Source: Massilia sp. Se16.2.3
GTDB lineage: Bacteria; Pseudomonadota; Gammaproteobacteria; Burkholderiales; Burkholderiaceae_D
Reading direction: 5' to 3'
Assembly: GCF_014171595.1 (NCBI RefSeq)
Contig: NZ_CP050451.1
Span: 3,968,001 to 4,032,000 of the forward strand
Length of the DNA: 64,000 nucleotides
This document shows, piece by piece, positions 40,514 to 49,950 of the stretch. Positions within the stretch are counted from its first letter, which is position 1. Each line of letters starts with the position of its first letter. The notes under the pieces are model-generated. The model saw nothing but the letters and a program-made list of their open reading frames with translations, was not told the DNA's origin and searched no databases. The translations under genes and the position numbers were made by a program.

Positions 40514-40843
40514 TCAGATGCGCAGGTCGTCCAGGTTCTTGCCGCCCTTGATGGCCTCGGCCACCCACTTCGGCTGGCGGCCGCGGCCGGTCCAGGTCTG
40601 GTTCTCGTCAGCCGGATTGCGGTACTGCGCCGCAACCTTCTTGCCGCTGCCGCCCTTGGCTTTTCCGACCGAGCCAGCCAGCAGTTCTTCGACGCTCACG
40701 CCCAGGTCCTGGGCGATCGCCAGGATCCGCTCGCGCGCTTCCTTGACTTCCTGGCGCTGGCGCTCCTTGATTTCCTTCTCGATTTCAAATTGCAAGCCCT
40801 TGAGCTCGCTCAGGTTGTAACCCGACAGATCCGTCTTCGCCAT
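40514..40843 (-). CDS. H-NS family histone-like nucleoid protein
   Basis: 109 aa. An N-terminal coiled-coil oligomerisation region (LKGLQFEIEKEIKERQRQEVKEARERIL) and a C-terminal DNA-binding motif TWTGRGRQPKWV, typical of the betaproteobacterial H-NS/BpH3 group. It silences AT-rich DNA. The promoter lies in the ~110-base gap upstream. Confidence 0.95.
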   Translation of the reverse strand: MAKTDLSGYNLSELKGLQFEIEKEIKERQRQEVKEARERILAIAQDLGVSVEELLAGSVGKAKGGSGKKVAAQYRNPADENQTWTGRGRQPKWVAEAIKGGKNLDDLRI

Positions 40844-40956
40844 GTGGTGGTCCTTGGTAATTGAATGGGGTGCGGCTTTCGCCTGTCACAGGCGGATTTT
40901 ACACCGACACCCCTTGTCCAAGACATAACTGTTGACTTGCGTGCGCGCAGGCCCGC

Positions 40957-41664
40957 TTATTCCAGTTTATAGACCACGTCGACCGGTTGAATCAGCTTGA
41001 GCGCATCCACATTCAGGAAGTCGCGCGCGCCCACGTTCGACGGCTTGCTCCGGTTGTAGCTGAAGTCGGGCCGCACCAGACCCATCGTGGTGCCGACGTT
41101 CTTCACGCCGCCCGGGCTGACCCCTGTCACGGCGCCGAGCTTGCGGCGCGCGCCCCTGGCGATGATCTCGGCGCGGCGGCGCGCATCCTGCAGGGCGTCG
41201 GCCATCAGGGCGGCTTCGAAAGCGTCGCGCTCGGTGATGTCGAAGGAGGTCGCAAAGCCGTTCAGGTTCGGCTTGACCAGGAGCGGCGCCACCACGGCGC
41301 GCCACTTCGACAGGTCGCGCACGATCAGGTGGACGCTCACGCGCAGTTCCTGGGCGGTGTCCTTGCCCGCGGCGTCCATGCCCGGCTCACGCCGCACGTC
41401 GCGCGTTTCCAGGTCCGCCAGCGGGACGCCCTGCTCCTGCAGCAGCGCGCGCACCTCGGCGATGCGTGTTTCCACGGTGTCGCGCGCCTGTGCCGGGTCG
41501 GCGTCGGAAGCACTGATCATGAAGTCGATTGCCCCGATATTCGGCGTGGTATAGCGCGAGGCTTCCGCGCTGACGTGCACGAAAGGATAGCTCGGCAAGG
41601 GCGAGGCCGAAGCGGCGACGGGGAACAGGGCAAGGCTGGCGACGAGGGCGAACTGTTTCAACAT
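40957..41664 (-). CDS. SIMPL domain-containing exported protein
   Basis: 235 aa. Signal peptide (KQFALVASLALFPVAASASP), then a SIMPL/DUF541 domain (VHVSAEASRYTTPNIGAIDFMISASD). It ends PVDVVYKLE. Periplasmic; the family has oligomeric beta-alpha folds and no defined reaction. It is divergent to the BlaI-type regulator, so the TAGACA operators between them may control it too. Confidence 0.88.
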   Translation of the reverse strand: MLKQFALVASLALFPVAASASPLPSYPFVHVSAEASRYTTPNIGAIDFMISASDADPAQARDTVETRIAEVRALLQEQGVPLADLETRDVRREPGMDAAGKDTAQELRVSVHLIVRDLSKWRAVVAPLLVKPNLNGFATSFDITERDAFEAALMADALQDARRRAEIIARGARRKLGAVTGVSPGGVKNVGTTMGLVRPDFSYNRSKPSNVGARDFLNVDALKLIQPVDVVYKLE

Positions 41665-41705
41665 GGGTCTCCTGGTGTTTTCTTGCAAGCAAGCATAGGC
41701 GCATA

Positions 41706-41721
41706 TAGACATTGTTGTCTA
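41706..41721. promoter_or_regulatory. putative BlaI-type operator 1
   Basis: Perfect inverted repeat TAGACA-TTGT-TGTCTA in the divergent promoter region between the SIMPL gene and the BlaI-type regulator. BlaI/MecI operators have a similar TACA/TGTA dyad. Confidence 0.6.
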
Positions 41722-41759
41722 CAACTATTTCATCCCTGGCCGGAGGCGTGGAAATCAAG

Positions 41760-41779
41760 TAGACAGGTCTTTCTAGACA
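41760..41779. promoter_or_regulatory. putative BlaI-type operator 2
   Basis: Two direct TAGACA copies 14 bases apart enclose AGACAGGTCT, itself a dyad. It is closer to the regulator gene than operator 1 and probably overlaps its promoter. Confidence 0.5.
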
Positions 41780-41834
41780 AGATATTCTGGACGCATTGTT
41801 CTCAATGACAAGCTTGCAACCAGAAGGATCGATC

Positions 41835-42218
41835 ATGTCCCGCTCTTCCGAACTTCCGAAGCCCACCGCGGCCGAACTCGACCTGCTCCAGGTGCTGTGG
41901 CCGCTCGGCTCCGGCACCGCGCGCCAGGTGCACGAGGCGATGCAGAAGACCCGCCCCGAGGTCACCTATGCCACCGTGCTGCGCCTGATGCAGATCATGC
42001 ACACCAAGGGCCTCTTGACGCGCGACGAGAGCGAACGCTCGCACGTCTACGCGCCTGCCCAGCCCCAGGATTCGCTGCAGACCAACCTGCTCAAGGACCT
42101 GATGCAGCGCGCGTTTTCCGGCTCGGCCAAGGCACTGGTGATGGCTGCCTTAAAGAGCGGCATCTCGAAGAAGGAGCGAGCCGAAATCGAGAAGCTCCTG
42201 AAGGAGGACGAGGAATGA
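41835..42218 (+). CDS. BlaI/MecI/CopY family repressor
   Basis: 127 aa. Winged helix (PTAAELDLLQVLWPLGSGTARQVHEAMQ, VTYATVLRLMQIMHTKGLLTRDES) and a C-terminal dimerisation helix (SGISKKERAEIEKLLKE). In the bla/mec systems such repressors are cleaved when the M56 sensor is activated. It is followed by the M56 gene with ATGA overlap, so the two are a regulatory pair. AGAAGGATC precedes the ATG. Confidence 0.92.
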   Translation: MSRSSELPKPTAAELDLLQVLWPLGSGTARQVHEAMQKTRPEVTYATVLRLMQIMHTKGLLTRDESERSHVYAPAQPQDSLQTNLLKDLMQRAFSGSAKALVMAALKSGISKKERAEIEKLLKEDEE

Positions 42219-43512
42219 TGATCGAGAGCCTGGTCTCCCACGTCGGCTGGACGCTGCTGCACTTCCTCTGGCAAGGCGCCCTCGTCGGTTGCGCGACCGC
42301 GGTGGCCCTGCTTGCGCTGCGCAACGCCCGCCCCGAATCGCGCTACCTCGTTGCCTGCGCCGGCTTGCTGCTGTGCCCGGCATGGCCGACCGCCGAACTG
42401 GTGCTGCGCCTGGCCGGCGACAGCGGTGCCGGCGCCGCCATTGTCCCGTTGGGCACGCTCGCCGCCGGCGTCGGCGTGGCCGCGAGCGGCGGTTGGATCG
42501 ACACCCTGCAGGCCAGCCTGCGCCCCATCGTCGGCGCCTGGCCTGCTGCGCGGTGCTGCTGGGCCTGCGCATGATGCTGGGCCTGGCCTGGGTCGAACGC
42601 GCGGCGCGCCGCCAGCAAACCGATGCCCAATGGCAGGCACGCCTGTCCAGCATGGCGGACCAGCTCGGCATCGACCGCAGCGTGCGCCTGCGCATCGTCG
42701 ACACGCTCGCCAGCCCGGTCACGGCCGGCTGGCTGCGGCCGGTCGTGCTGGTACCGGCCGCCCTTCTCACCGGCATGCCGCCGCAGCTGCTCGAAGCCCT
42801 GCTGGCGCACGAGCTGGCCCACGTGCGCCGCTGCGATTACCTGGTGAACCTGGCGCAAACCCTCATCGAAACCATCCTGTTCTATCACCCCGCGGTCTGG
42901 TGGATCTCGTCGCGCATCCGCGCCGAGCGCGAGCAGATCGCGGACGATATCGCGGCAAGGCTGCTCGTCGAACCGCGCCGCCTGGCCCTTGCCCTGTCCG
43001 AGCTGGAGCGCCTCCAGTTCTCGTCCCACCACCTGGCCCAGGCGGCCAACGGAGGAGATCTCATGTCGCGCATCAAGCGCCTGGTTCGTCCCGATACGCA
43101 GGCATTGAACTGGAAGGCCGCGCTGCCTGCCCTCGGCCTGGCGGCAGCCTGCCTGGCCGGCTGCGCGCAAACCTTCGTCGCCAACGCTCCCGATTCGAGT
43201 GGCAGCGCCAGTGTTGCGGGCGTCCACGAGGTGGTACGCACGGCTCCCCTCGCCAGATTCGATTCCTGCGCCAAGCCGGAATATCCGCAAGACGCCCCGG
43301 CACGCAAGGCCATCGGCACCGTGACCCTCGGGTTCCTCGTCGGCGTTGACGGCAGCGTACGTGACTCGCGCGTGCGCAGGTCGAGCGGCGACGCCGCGCT
43401 CGACGAAGCGGCACGCGACGCCATCGCCAAATGCAGCTTTACCCCGGCTGAAGCGGACGGCAAGCCGGTCGAAGAGTGGGGGCATGTCCAGTACGTGTGG
43501 TCGCTGAATTGA
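42215..43512 (+). CDS. BlaR1-like M56 metallopeptidase with C-terminal TonB domain, one frame change
   Basis: About 433 aa after repair. Transmembrane helices at the N-terminus (HFLWQGALVGCATAVALLAL), the M56 zinc site LLAHELAHVRRCDY, a further membrane segment with AAACLAGC, and a periplasmic TonB-type C-domain (PEYPQDAPARKAIGTVTLGFLVGVDGSV). There is no penicillin-binding sensor domain. One G is missing after GCCTGG (about 42540), which breaks the frame after the third helix; CCTGG lies at the break. It probably cleaves the BlaI-type repressor in response to an envelope signal. Confidence 0.83.
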
Positions 43513-44603
43513 TGAAACCGACAATGAACAGAACGATTTCCCGCCGCCTCCTGCCTGGCGCCGCAATGCTCCTGGCCCTGTCCATGAACGTCACCGCCGC
43601 CGAACAGCCCCGGCTCGACGAGGAAACGCGCAAGAGCGTGCTCGCCGCGCTGAGCGCGAAAGTGAGCGCCGAGTACGTCTTCCCCGACAAGGCGAAGCGC
43701 GTCGTCGCCCGCCTGAACGAGAAGGAAGGCAGCGGCGCCTACCGCGACCTCAAGGACATCGAGGCGTTTGCCAGGGCGCTGACGGCGGACCTGCGCGAAC
43801 CAACCCGCGACCTGCACCTGGGCGTGCACTACAGCGCCAACGTCCTGCCAAAGGACGAAGGCGCCACCCCGACGCCCGAGCAGGTCCGCATGTACGTCAA
43901 CAGCATACGCGCGGAGAACTATGGCGTCAGCAAGGTGGAAAACCTGCCTGGCAATATCGGCTACATCGACCTGCGCTCCTTCGACGGCCTCGAGTACGCC
44001 AGGCCCGCGATCGCCGCGGCCATGGCCCTGGTGGCCGATGCGGACGCGCTGATCGTCGACCTGCGGCAGAACGGCGGCGGCGATCCGAATACGGTGGCCT
44101 TCATGTCGAGCTACCTGTTCGACAAGCGCACCCACCTGAACGACCTGTACTGGCGCAAGGGCGGACGTACCGAGCAGTTCTGGACCAGCAACAAGGTCCC
44201 GGGCAAGAAGTTCGGCGGCAAGCGGCCCGTGTATGTCCTGGCGGGCCATGACACCTTCTCGGCGGCCGAGGAGTTCAGCTACAACCTGCAGCAGCGCAAG
44301 CGTGCCACCATTGTCGGCGAAACCACGGGCGGCGGCGCCCACCCCGGCAGCGTGCACCGGCTGCATCCGCACCTGTCCGTGTTCATTCCGGGCGGCCGCG
44401 CGATCAACCCGGTCAGCAAGACCAACTGGGAAGGCAGCGGGGTCACGCCCGACGTGCCCGTGGCCGCCGCCGACGCGCCGCGCACGGCCGTGCGCCTGGC
44501 GCTGCAGGCGCTGATGAAGTCGCCCAGGAACGAAGAACACGCCCAGCTGCTGCGCAATCGCCTGCAGATGCTGGACAAGACGACTGCGTCGAACGATCGC
44601 TGA
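43512..44603 (+). CDS. S41 family peptidase, exported
   Basis: About 363 aa. Signal peptide (LLPGAAMLLALSMNVTAAE), N-terminal helical domain as in IRBP-like S41 enzymes (VLAALSAKVSAEYVFPDKA), the substrate loop LRQNGGGDPNTV, catalytic serine in HDTFSAAEEFSYNLQ and lysine/glutamate in RATIVGETTGGGAHPG. Periplasmic protease-like enzyme. The start overlaps the TGA of the preceding gene; an ATG 12 bases later is also possible. Same operon as the BlaI/M56 pair. Confidence 0.9.
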   Translation: MKPTMNRTISRRLLPGAAMLLALSMNVTAAEQPRLDEETRKSVLAALSAKVSAEYVFPDKAKRVVARLNEKEGSGAYRDLKDIEAFARALTADLREPTRDLHLGVHYSANVLPKDEGATPTPEQVRMYVNSIRAENYGVSKVENLPGNIGYIDLRSFDGLEYARPAIAAAMALVADADALIVDLRQNGGGDPNTVAFMSSYLFDKRTHLNDLYWRKGGRTEQFWTSNKVPGKKFGGKRPVYVLAGHDTFSAAEEFSYNLQQRKRATIVGETTGGGAHPGSVHRLHPHLSVFIPGGRAINPVSKTNWEGSGVTPDVPVAAADAPRTAVRLALQALMKSPRNEEHAQLLRNRLQMLDKTTASNDR

Positions 44604-44616
44604 CACGAAAGAACCC

Positions 44617-46166
44617 ATGCGCTTCCTGCTGACCCTTGCCCTGCTGCTGAGCTGCGCCCAGGCCCAGGCGACTTCCCGCTTCACGCTGAGGGCGCCACCC
44701 GGCCCCCACCCGGTGGGCTTCCGGCTCGTCGAGCAACAGGATTTTTCCCGTGTCCTTTACGGCAAGCACGATCCAGTCAGCGGCCGCGCGACCGCGGGTC
44801 CACCCGGGCGCCCGATCCAGACCCTGGTCTGGTATCCCGCCACGCGCTCGGGCCAGGCCATGCGCTATGACGACTACCTGCAGCTCATCGGCAGTGAAAC
44901 CGCGTTCGGGCGCAGCCGGGAAGAGCGGCGCAGCCATGCCGACGCCTTCGTGCGCCAGGAATATGTCTCCGAATCAGGCCCTGAACAGGCAGCCCGGGAG
45001 TTGGCGGCCCCGGTGCGGGCGCGACGCGATGCCGTGGCGGCAACGGGCAAGCGCTACCCGGTCGTGATCTATGCGCCCAGCATCAGCGCGCCGGCCGCCG
45101 AGAACGCCGACCTCTGCGAATTCCTGGCCAGCCACGGCTACATCGTCCTCGCCAGCCCCAGTGTCGGCCTGCATGACCGCGAGATGACGAACGACCTGGC
45201 GGGCGCCGAAACCCAGGCGGCCGACATCGCCTTCCTGGTCGCCCATGCCCACGGCTTGCCGGACGCCGATACGGACCGCATCGCCGTCGCCGGCTACAGC
45301 TGGGGCGGGCTCGCGAACGTGCTCGCCGCAAGCCGGGACAGCCGCATCAAGGCCCTCGTCAATCTCGACGGCTCGGTGCGCTATTACGCGGACGTGGTGG
45401 CAGCTGCCTCCTACCTGAAACCGGAAAACCTGCGTGCCCCCCTGCTCTACGTGGCGGCACGGCCGATGTCGAGCGAGGAGCTGGCGGCCCGCGGCAAGCC
45501 GGTCTCCCGCTTCCTGGACGAGGTCAAGCATGCGGACGTCTACAAGCTGACCATGTTCCCGATGGAGCATTTCGCGTTCTCCTCGACCTATCTGCGTTTC
45601 GCCAGCGACGCGCGCTTCAACCAATACACCCGGGACGAAGTGATCCGCGCCCATGGCTGGACCCTGGACTACGTGCGGCGCTTCCTCGATGCCTACCTCA
45701 AGGACGACGCGCCGGCGCGCGCCTACCTGGCCGCGACGCCGCTTGCCAACGGCCTGCCCGCGCATGCCGCGACGATGGAGCGCCGCCTGGCGACGGCGCC
45801 GCCAGCGAGCCGCGAACAGTTCGCCGCGCAGCTGGCGCGCCGGGGCTTCCGCGACGCGCATGCCGCCTACTTGAAGCTGTACGGCAAGGACGCCGGCCTG
45901 CTCGAGTCCGAGCTCAATGCCGGGGCTACGCCCTGCTGCGCAGCGGCGACAGCGCGCCCGCGCTCGCCATCTTCGAGCTCGCCACCGAGGTCTACCCGAA
46001 CAGCGCCAACGCCTTCGACAGCCTGGCCGAGGCCTGCGAACGCAGCGGCGACCAGGCCGGGGCGATCCGCCACTATCGGCGCGCACTGGAACTCGCTCCG
46101 GGGAGCGCGAATGCCCGCAAGCGACTCGAGGCGCTCGGCGGCGCGGCGCCCGGCAAAGCAAGCTGA
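44617..46166 (+). CDS. exported dienelactone-hydrolase-like enzyme with TPR tail, one frame change
   Basis: About 517 aa after repair. Signal peptide, alpha/beta hydrolase core with nucleophile elbow VAGYSWGGLANV (GxSxG) and a histidine in FPMEHFAFSS, then a C-terminal TPR-like section (APALAIFELATEVYPNSANAFDSLAEACERSG cut short). One T is missing in AATGCC-GGGGC (about 45923), again at a CCTGG site. Probably the last gene of the BlaI-type operon, 13 bases after the peptidase. Substrate unknown. Confidence 0.8.
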
Positions 46167-46394
46167 GCGCGGGTCGGCCAATGCAAGCCGGCGCCCCTGG
46201 ACGCGGGCGCTACCCTTCCGCCAACGACATAGCGGCCGAGCCAGGTATGGTCAAGTGCGGCATTGTCTGGTTTTCATGTTCGCATCGGATTCGCTTGACC
46301 CGCCAATCGTCCCGCGTGCCGCTTGCCACTTTTCTTTTGCCAGGTCAGCCATGGTGCTATATTCACGGCATCGCAGCGACAACTCAACTGACCC

Positions 46395-46748
46395 ATGATA
46401 ATCAAAACGCTCGCCGTGGCAATCCTGTTCCTGTCGACAGCGTCCTCGGCCCACGCTGCTACTTTCGTTCTGGGAGAATCGTGCCAGAACGAGGGAGAGC
46501 TGACAGGCTCGGTGTCCGTGATCGAATGGAAAGGCAATATCGAGATCACCGGGACGGTGAAGGGAAAGAAAGTCACCGCCATCGTGCCGCCCGGCGCGAT
46601 GCAGGATTACGATCTGAATAGCTTGCTGTATGAGTTCAGATACAACATGAAAGACGGCTATACCAGCGCAGTGGAACTGGAATGCAGCGAAGGGAATGTG
46701 GTCGATGATTGGACGCTCATCTATACGCCGAAGGAACAGGGCAAATAA
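46395..46748 (+). CDS. small exported protein of unknown function
   Basis: 117 aa. Clear signal peptide (IIKTLAVAILFLSTASSAHAA), mature part about 95 aa with two cysteines (ESCQNEG, LECSEG) that may form a disulfide, and beta-rich character. No family recognised. Codon use is less GC-rich than its neighbours. The 225 bases upstream show nothing coding. Confidence 0.65.
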   Translation: MIIKTLAVAILFLSTASSAHAATFVLGESCQNEGELTGSVSVIEWKGNIEITGTVKGKKVTAIVPPGAMQDYDLNSLLYEFRYNMKDGYTSAVELECSEGNVVDDWTLIYTPKEQGK

Positions 46749-46889
46749 GGGCGCCTGGCAAATGCGCAGAAACGCGACCTGTCGTCCCGGTTGATGCGGG
46801 AAGCAGTCGTGCCAGGACCGTGAGCATGGCCCGGCCAGCCACAACGACGTGCGCGCAAGCATGCATTCCATCCTCGCCACCAGGAACCC

Positions 46890-47507
46890 ATGCAACACGG
46901 TGAAAAACTTAACACCCTCACCCACCTTGCCGGCGCCGTCCTCGCGGCCGCGGCCAGCGCACCGCTGATCGCCCGCGCGCTCGAAGGCAGCGGCGTGGCT
47001 GGCGCCGTCAGCACAGCCGTCTACGCCGTGTCGCTGGTGCTGATGTACGCCTGCTCGAGCGCCTACCATTGGGCCAGCGGCTCGCTGAAGGAGCTACTGC
47101 GCCGCTTCGACCACCTGAGCATCTACCTCCTGATCGCCGGCAGCTACACGCCCTTCTGCATGCTGCTTCTTGGCGGGCGCGAGGGCTGGATCCTGCTGGC
47201 CGTGGTGTGGGGCCTGGCCGTGTTCGGCGTGCTGCAGGAAAGCCGGCCACGCGGCGGTGCGCGGGTGCTGTCGATGCTGATCTACCTGGGGATGGGATGG
47301 GCGGCGGCGTTCATCCTGGGAACGCTGCATGCGCGCCTCGGACCGGCCGGCTTCGCCTGGCTGCTCGGCGGCGGCCTTGCCTACACGGCGGGAATCATCT
47401 TCTATGTGCTCGATGCGCGCCTGAAGCACGCGCACGGCATCTGGCATTTGTTCGTGCTCGCTGGCAGCGCCGCACACTACGTCACGATCTACCGCTACGT
47501 ACTGTAG
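46890..47507 (+). CDS. hemolysin III family (YqfA/PAQR-like) membrane protein
   Basis: 205 aa with seven hydrophobic segments. Family motifs: SSAYHW, FDHLSIYLLIAGSYTPFC, and the C-terminal HYVTIYRY with an upstream HGIWHLFVLAGS. These form the metal-binding residues of the PAQR/HlyIII fold. Inner membrane. A role in lipid homeostasis is suggested for the family; haemolysis is doubtful. Confidence 0.92.
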   Translation: MQHGEKLNTLTHLAGAVLAAAASAPLIARALEGSGVAGAVSTAVYAVSLVLMYACSSAYHWASGSLKELLRRFDHLSIYLLIAGSYTPFCMLLLGGREGWILLAVVWGLAVFGVLQESRPRGGARVLSMLIYLGMGWAAAFILGTLHARLGPAGFAWLLGGGLAYTAGIIFYVLDARLKHAHGIWHLFVLAGSAAHYVTIYRYVL

Positions 47508-47574
47508 CGGCAGGGTCGGCCGCCCTGGGGTCAGGTCTGACATTCGGACACGGCCTCGAGCCACGCTTGCAAGG

Positions 47575-47595
47575 AAAAAGCGGCCCGCAGGCCGC
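47575..47595 (-). terminator. Rho-independent terminator after scoB
   Basis: On the minus strand GCGGCC-TGCG-GGCCGC is followed by TTTTT. It ends the scoAB transcript. Confidence 0.8.
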
Positions 47596-47620
47596 CTTCT
47601 CGTTCAGCACGTCCAGCCGA

Positions 47621-48271
47621 TCAGACGGCCGACACGTCCAGCTCGGCGCCCGTTGCTTCGAGCACCTGTGCTTTCGTCACGCCCGGCGCCAGTTCCACCA
47701 GCTTCAGGCCATTCTCGACGACATCGATCACGCCCAGGTCGGTGATGATGCGGTCGACCACGCCCACGCCGGTCAGCGGCAGGTCGCATTTCTTGAGGAT
47801 CTTGTGGCTGGTCGAGCCGTCCTTGGCGGTAGCGACGTGTTCCATCACGACGACCACGCGCTTGACGCCGGCGACGAGGTCCATCGCACCGCCCATGCCC
47901 TTCACCATTTTGCCCGGGATCATCCAGTTGGCCAGGTCGCCTTTTTCCGACACCTGCATCGCGCCGAGGATGGCCAGGTTGATCTTGCCGCCGCGGATCA
48001 TGCCGAAGGAGTCGGCCGAGCTGAAGTAGGCGGCGCCCGGCAGCGCGGTCACGGTCTGCTTGCCGGCGTTGATCAGGTCGGCGTCCACCGCGTCGTCCGT
48101 CGGGAAGGGGCCGATGCCGAGCAGGCCGTTTTCCGACTGCAGGAACACCTCCATGTCGTTGGGGACGTAGTTCGCCACCAGCGTCGGCAGGCCGATGCCC
48201 AGGTTCACATAGAAACCGTCCTGCAGTTCCTTCGCCGCGCGCGCGGCCATTTCATCACGAGTCCATGCCAT
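47621..48271 (-). CDS. scoB: 3-oxoacid CoA-transferase subunit B
   Basis: 216 aa. Catalytic glutamate in [15 protein letters not shown] near residue 52, with [21 protein letters not shown] and [20 protein letters not shown]. With ScoA it moves CoA between succinyl-CoA and acetoacetate. This is the final step of 3-hydroxybutyrate use, after the dehydrogenase at 34 kb. It lies 18 bases after scoA. Confidence 0.96.
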   Translation of the reverse strand: MAWTRDEMAARAAKELQDGFYVNLGIGLPTLVANYVPNDMEVFLQSENGLLGIGPFPTDDAVDADLINAGKQTVTALPGAAYFSSADSFGMIRGGKINLAILGAMQVSEKGDLANWMIPGKMVKGMGGAMDLVAGVKRVVVVMEHVATAKDGSTSHKILKKCDLPLTGVGVVDRIITDLGVIDVVENGLKLVELAPGVTKAQVLEATGAELDVSAV

Positions 48272-48289
48272 GTTCTTCTCCGGGTACGC

Positions 48290-48988
48290 TTAGGATGGAC
48301 GCACGGTGCGCTGTTCGATGCGCTTTTCCGGCGTCGGATTGTGGACGATGCGGTGCACGAAGATGCTCGGGGTGTGCACCTGGTCCGGATCGATCTCGCC
48401 GATCTCGACCAGTTTTTCCACTTCCACGATGCAGACCTTGCCTGCGGTTGCCACGTTCGGATTGAAGTTGCGCGCGGTCTTGCGGAACACGAGGTTGCCG
48501 GCCTTGTCGGCCATGTACGCCTTGACCAGGGACACGTCGGGCAGGAGGGCACGTTCCATCACGTAGTGCTCGCCGTCGAATTCGCGCGTTTCCTTGCCCT
48601 CGGCGACGATGGTGCCGTAGCCGGTTTTCGTGAAGAAGGCCGGGATGCCGGCGCCGCCGGCGCGCAGCTTCTCGGCCAGCGTGCCCTGCGGGGTGAATTC
48701 GAGTTCGAGTTCGCCGGCCAGGAACTGGCGTGCGAATTCCTTGTTCTCGCCGACATAGGAGGCGATCATCTTCTTGATCTGGCGCGTTTCCAGCAGCTGG
48801 CCGAGGCCAAAGCCGTCGACGCCTGCGTTGTTGGAAATGGCGGTGAGGTTCTTGACGCCGGAGTCGCGCAGCGCTTCGATCAGCGCTTCCGGAATGCCGC
48901 ACAGGCCGAAGCCGCCGACGGCAATGGTCTGGCCGTCTTGGACGATACCGGCCAGCGCCGATCTCGCATCAGGATACACTTTGTTCAT
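48290..48988 (-). CDS. scoA: 3-oxoacid CoA-transferase subunit A
   Basis: 232 aa from MNKVYPDARSAL. Signature GGFGLCGIPEALIEALRDSG and ISNNAGVDGFGLG, CoA-binding loop typical of subunit A. First gene of the scoAB operon, divergent from the PAS-LuxR regulator with a 139-base gap between the starts. Confidence 0.96.
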   Translation of the reverse strand: MNKVYPDARSALAGIVQDGQTIAVGGFGLCGIPEALIEALRDSGVKNLTAISNNAGVDGFGLGQLLETRQIKKMIASYVGENKEFARQFLAGELELEFTPQGTLAEKLRAGGAGIPAFFTKTGYGTIVAEGKETREFDGEHYVMERALLPDVSLVKAYMADKAGNLVFRKTARNFNPNVATAGKVCIVEVEKLVEIGEIDPDQVHTPSIFVHRIVHNPTPEKRIEQRTVRPS

Positions 48989-49127
48989 ACCCGTCCCTTT
49001 TATGAATGAAGCTGGAAAGCTCTTTGTGTACAGCAGAGTAGAATCGCAGCTTAAAATACGCTGGTATAAAGCACAATACCGTAGAACTACCGGCCGTGAA
49101 TCGCCCCTGCAACATGCCCAGCTCCAG

Positions 49128-49688
49128 ATGAATCCATCATACGCCATCGATTACGAAATGATTTTCCAGCAGGCGCCGGTCGGCATGTGCATCTCGAGCA
49201 ATCGCGTGATCCAGTCGAGCAATGCGGCGCTGGCCAGCATGTTCGGCTACGCGCGCGGCCAGCTCGACGGCCAGTCCTTCGCCGTGCTGTATCCGACGAT
49301 GGACGAATTCCTGCGCACGGGCGACCGCATCGTGCCGATCATGAATGCCAAGGGGCGCTATTCCGACGAGCGCATCATGCGCCGTGGCGATGGGGAACTG
49401 TTCTGGTGCCATGTCACCGGGCGCGCGCTCGACGCTGCCGAGCCGCTCGGCGCCGGCGTCTGGACCTTCGAGGACGTGAGCGAAAAGCGTCCCGTCACGG
49501 CCGAACTCACCCCGCGCGAACGCGAGATCGCCGCGCTGCTGGTGGAAGGCAAGACCAGCAAGATGATCGCGCGCGAGACCGACCTCAGCCCCCGCACCGT
49601 GGAAATGCACCGGGCAAAATTGATGCGCAAGTTCTCGGCATCGACCTCATCGGAACTGGTGCACAAGCTGGTGGGCGTGGCGCGCTGA
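49128..49688 (+). CDS. PAS domain LuxR-type transcriptional regulator
   Basis: 186 aa. N-terminal PAS domain (FQQAPVGMCISSNRVIQSSNAALASMFGY ... GELFWCHVTGRALD) and C-terminal LuxR helix-turn-helix (LTPREREIAALLVEGKTSKMIARETDLSPRTVEMHRAKLM). Divergent from scoAB, so it probably controls it in response to a small ligand or redox state bound by the PAS domain. The start was set at MNPSYAIDYE by domain boundaries. Confidence 0.9.
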   Translation: MNPSYAIDYEMIFQQAPVGMCISSNRVIQSSNAALASMFGYARGQLDGQSFAVLYPTMDEFLRTGDRIVPIMNAKGRYSDERIMRRGDGELFWCHVTGRALDAAEPLGAGVWTFEDVSEKRPVTAELTPREREIAALLVEGKTSKMIARETDLSPRTVEMHRAKLMRKFSASTSSELVHKLVGVAR

Positions 49689-49691
49689 GAC

Positions 49692-49827
49692 GCGCCTGAC
49701 AAAACCGCCATTGCGGCGTTGCAGCGTCTCACCGTACAGGCCTGCTGTCTTCGCGGTCCGCCGATGCGGCGCCGCGCCGTGCTTTGAGGCCCCCGGCCTC
49801 GAAGCCACTGACGGTTTTGTCAGGCGC
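49692..49827. mobile_element. MITE-like element with 16-bp terminal inverted repeats
   Basis: GCGCCTGACAAAACCG at the left and its exact inverse at the right bound a 136-bp GC-rich stretch without a reading frame. It starts three bases after the regulator stop. No transposase is near. Confidence 0.6.
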
Positions 49828-49950
49828 TCCAGGTCGCCCGTGGCGTCGGACATGTGCAACATCGGCAATTGACGTTTGCATATTGCGACCAAAGTAACTA
49901 TCCTGATGCTGCTAGACAACATATGTCCGAATAAAACATCAGGGATTTTC

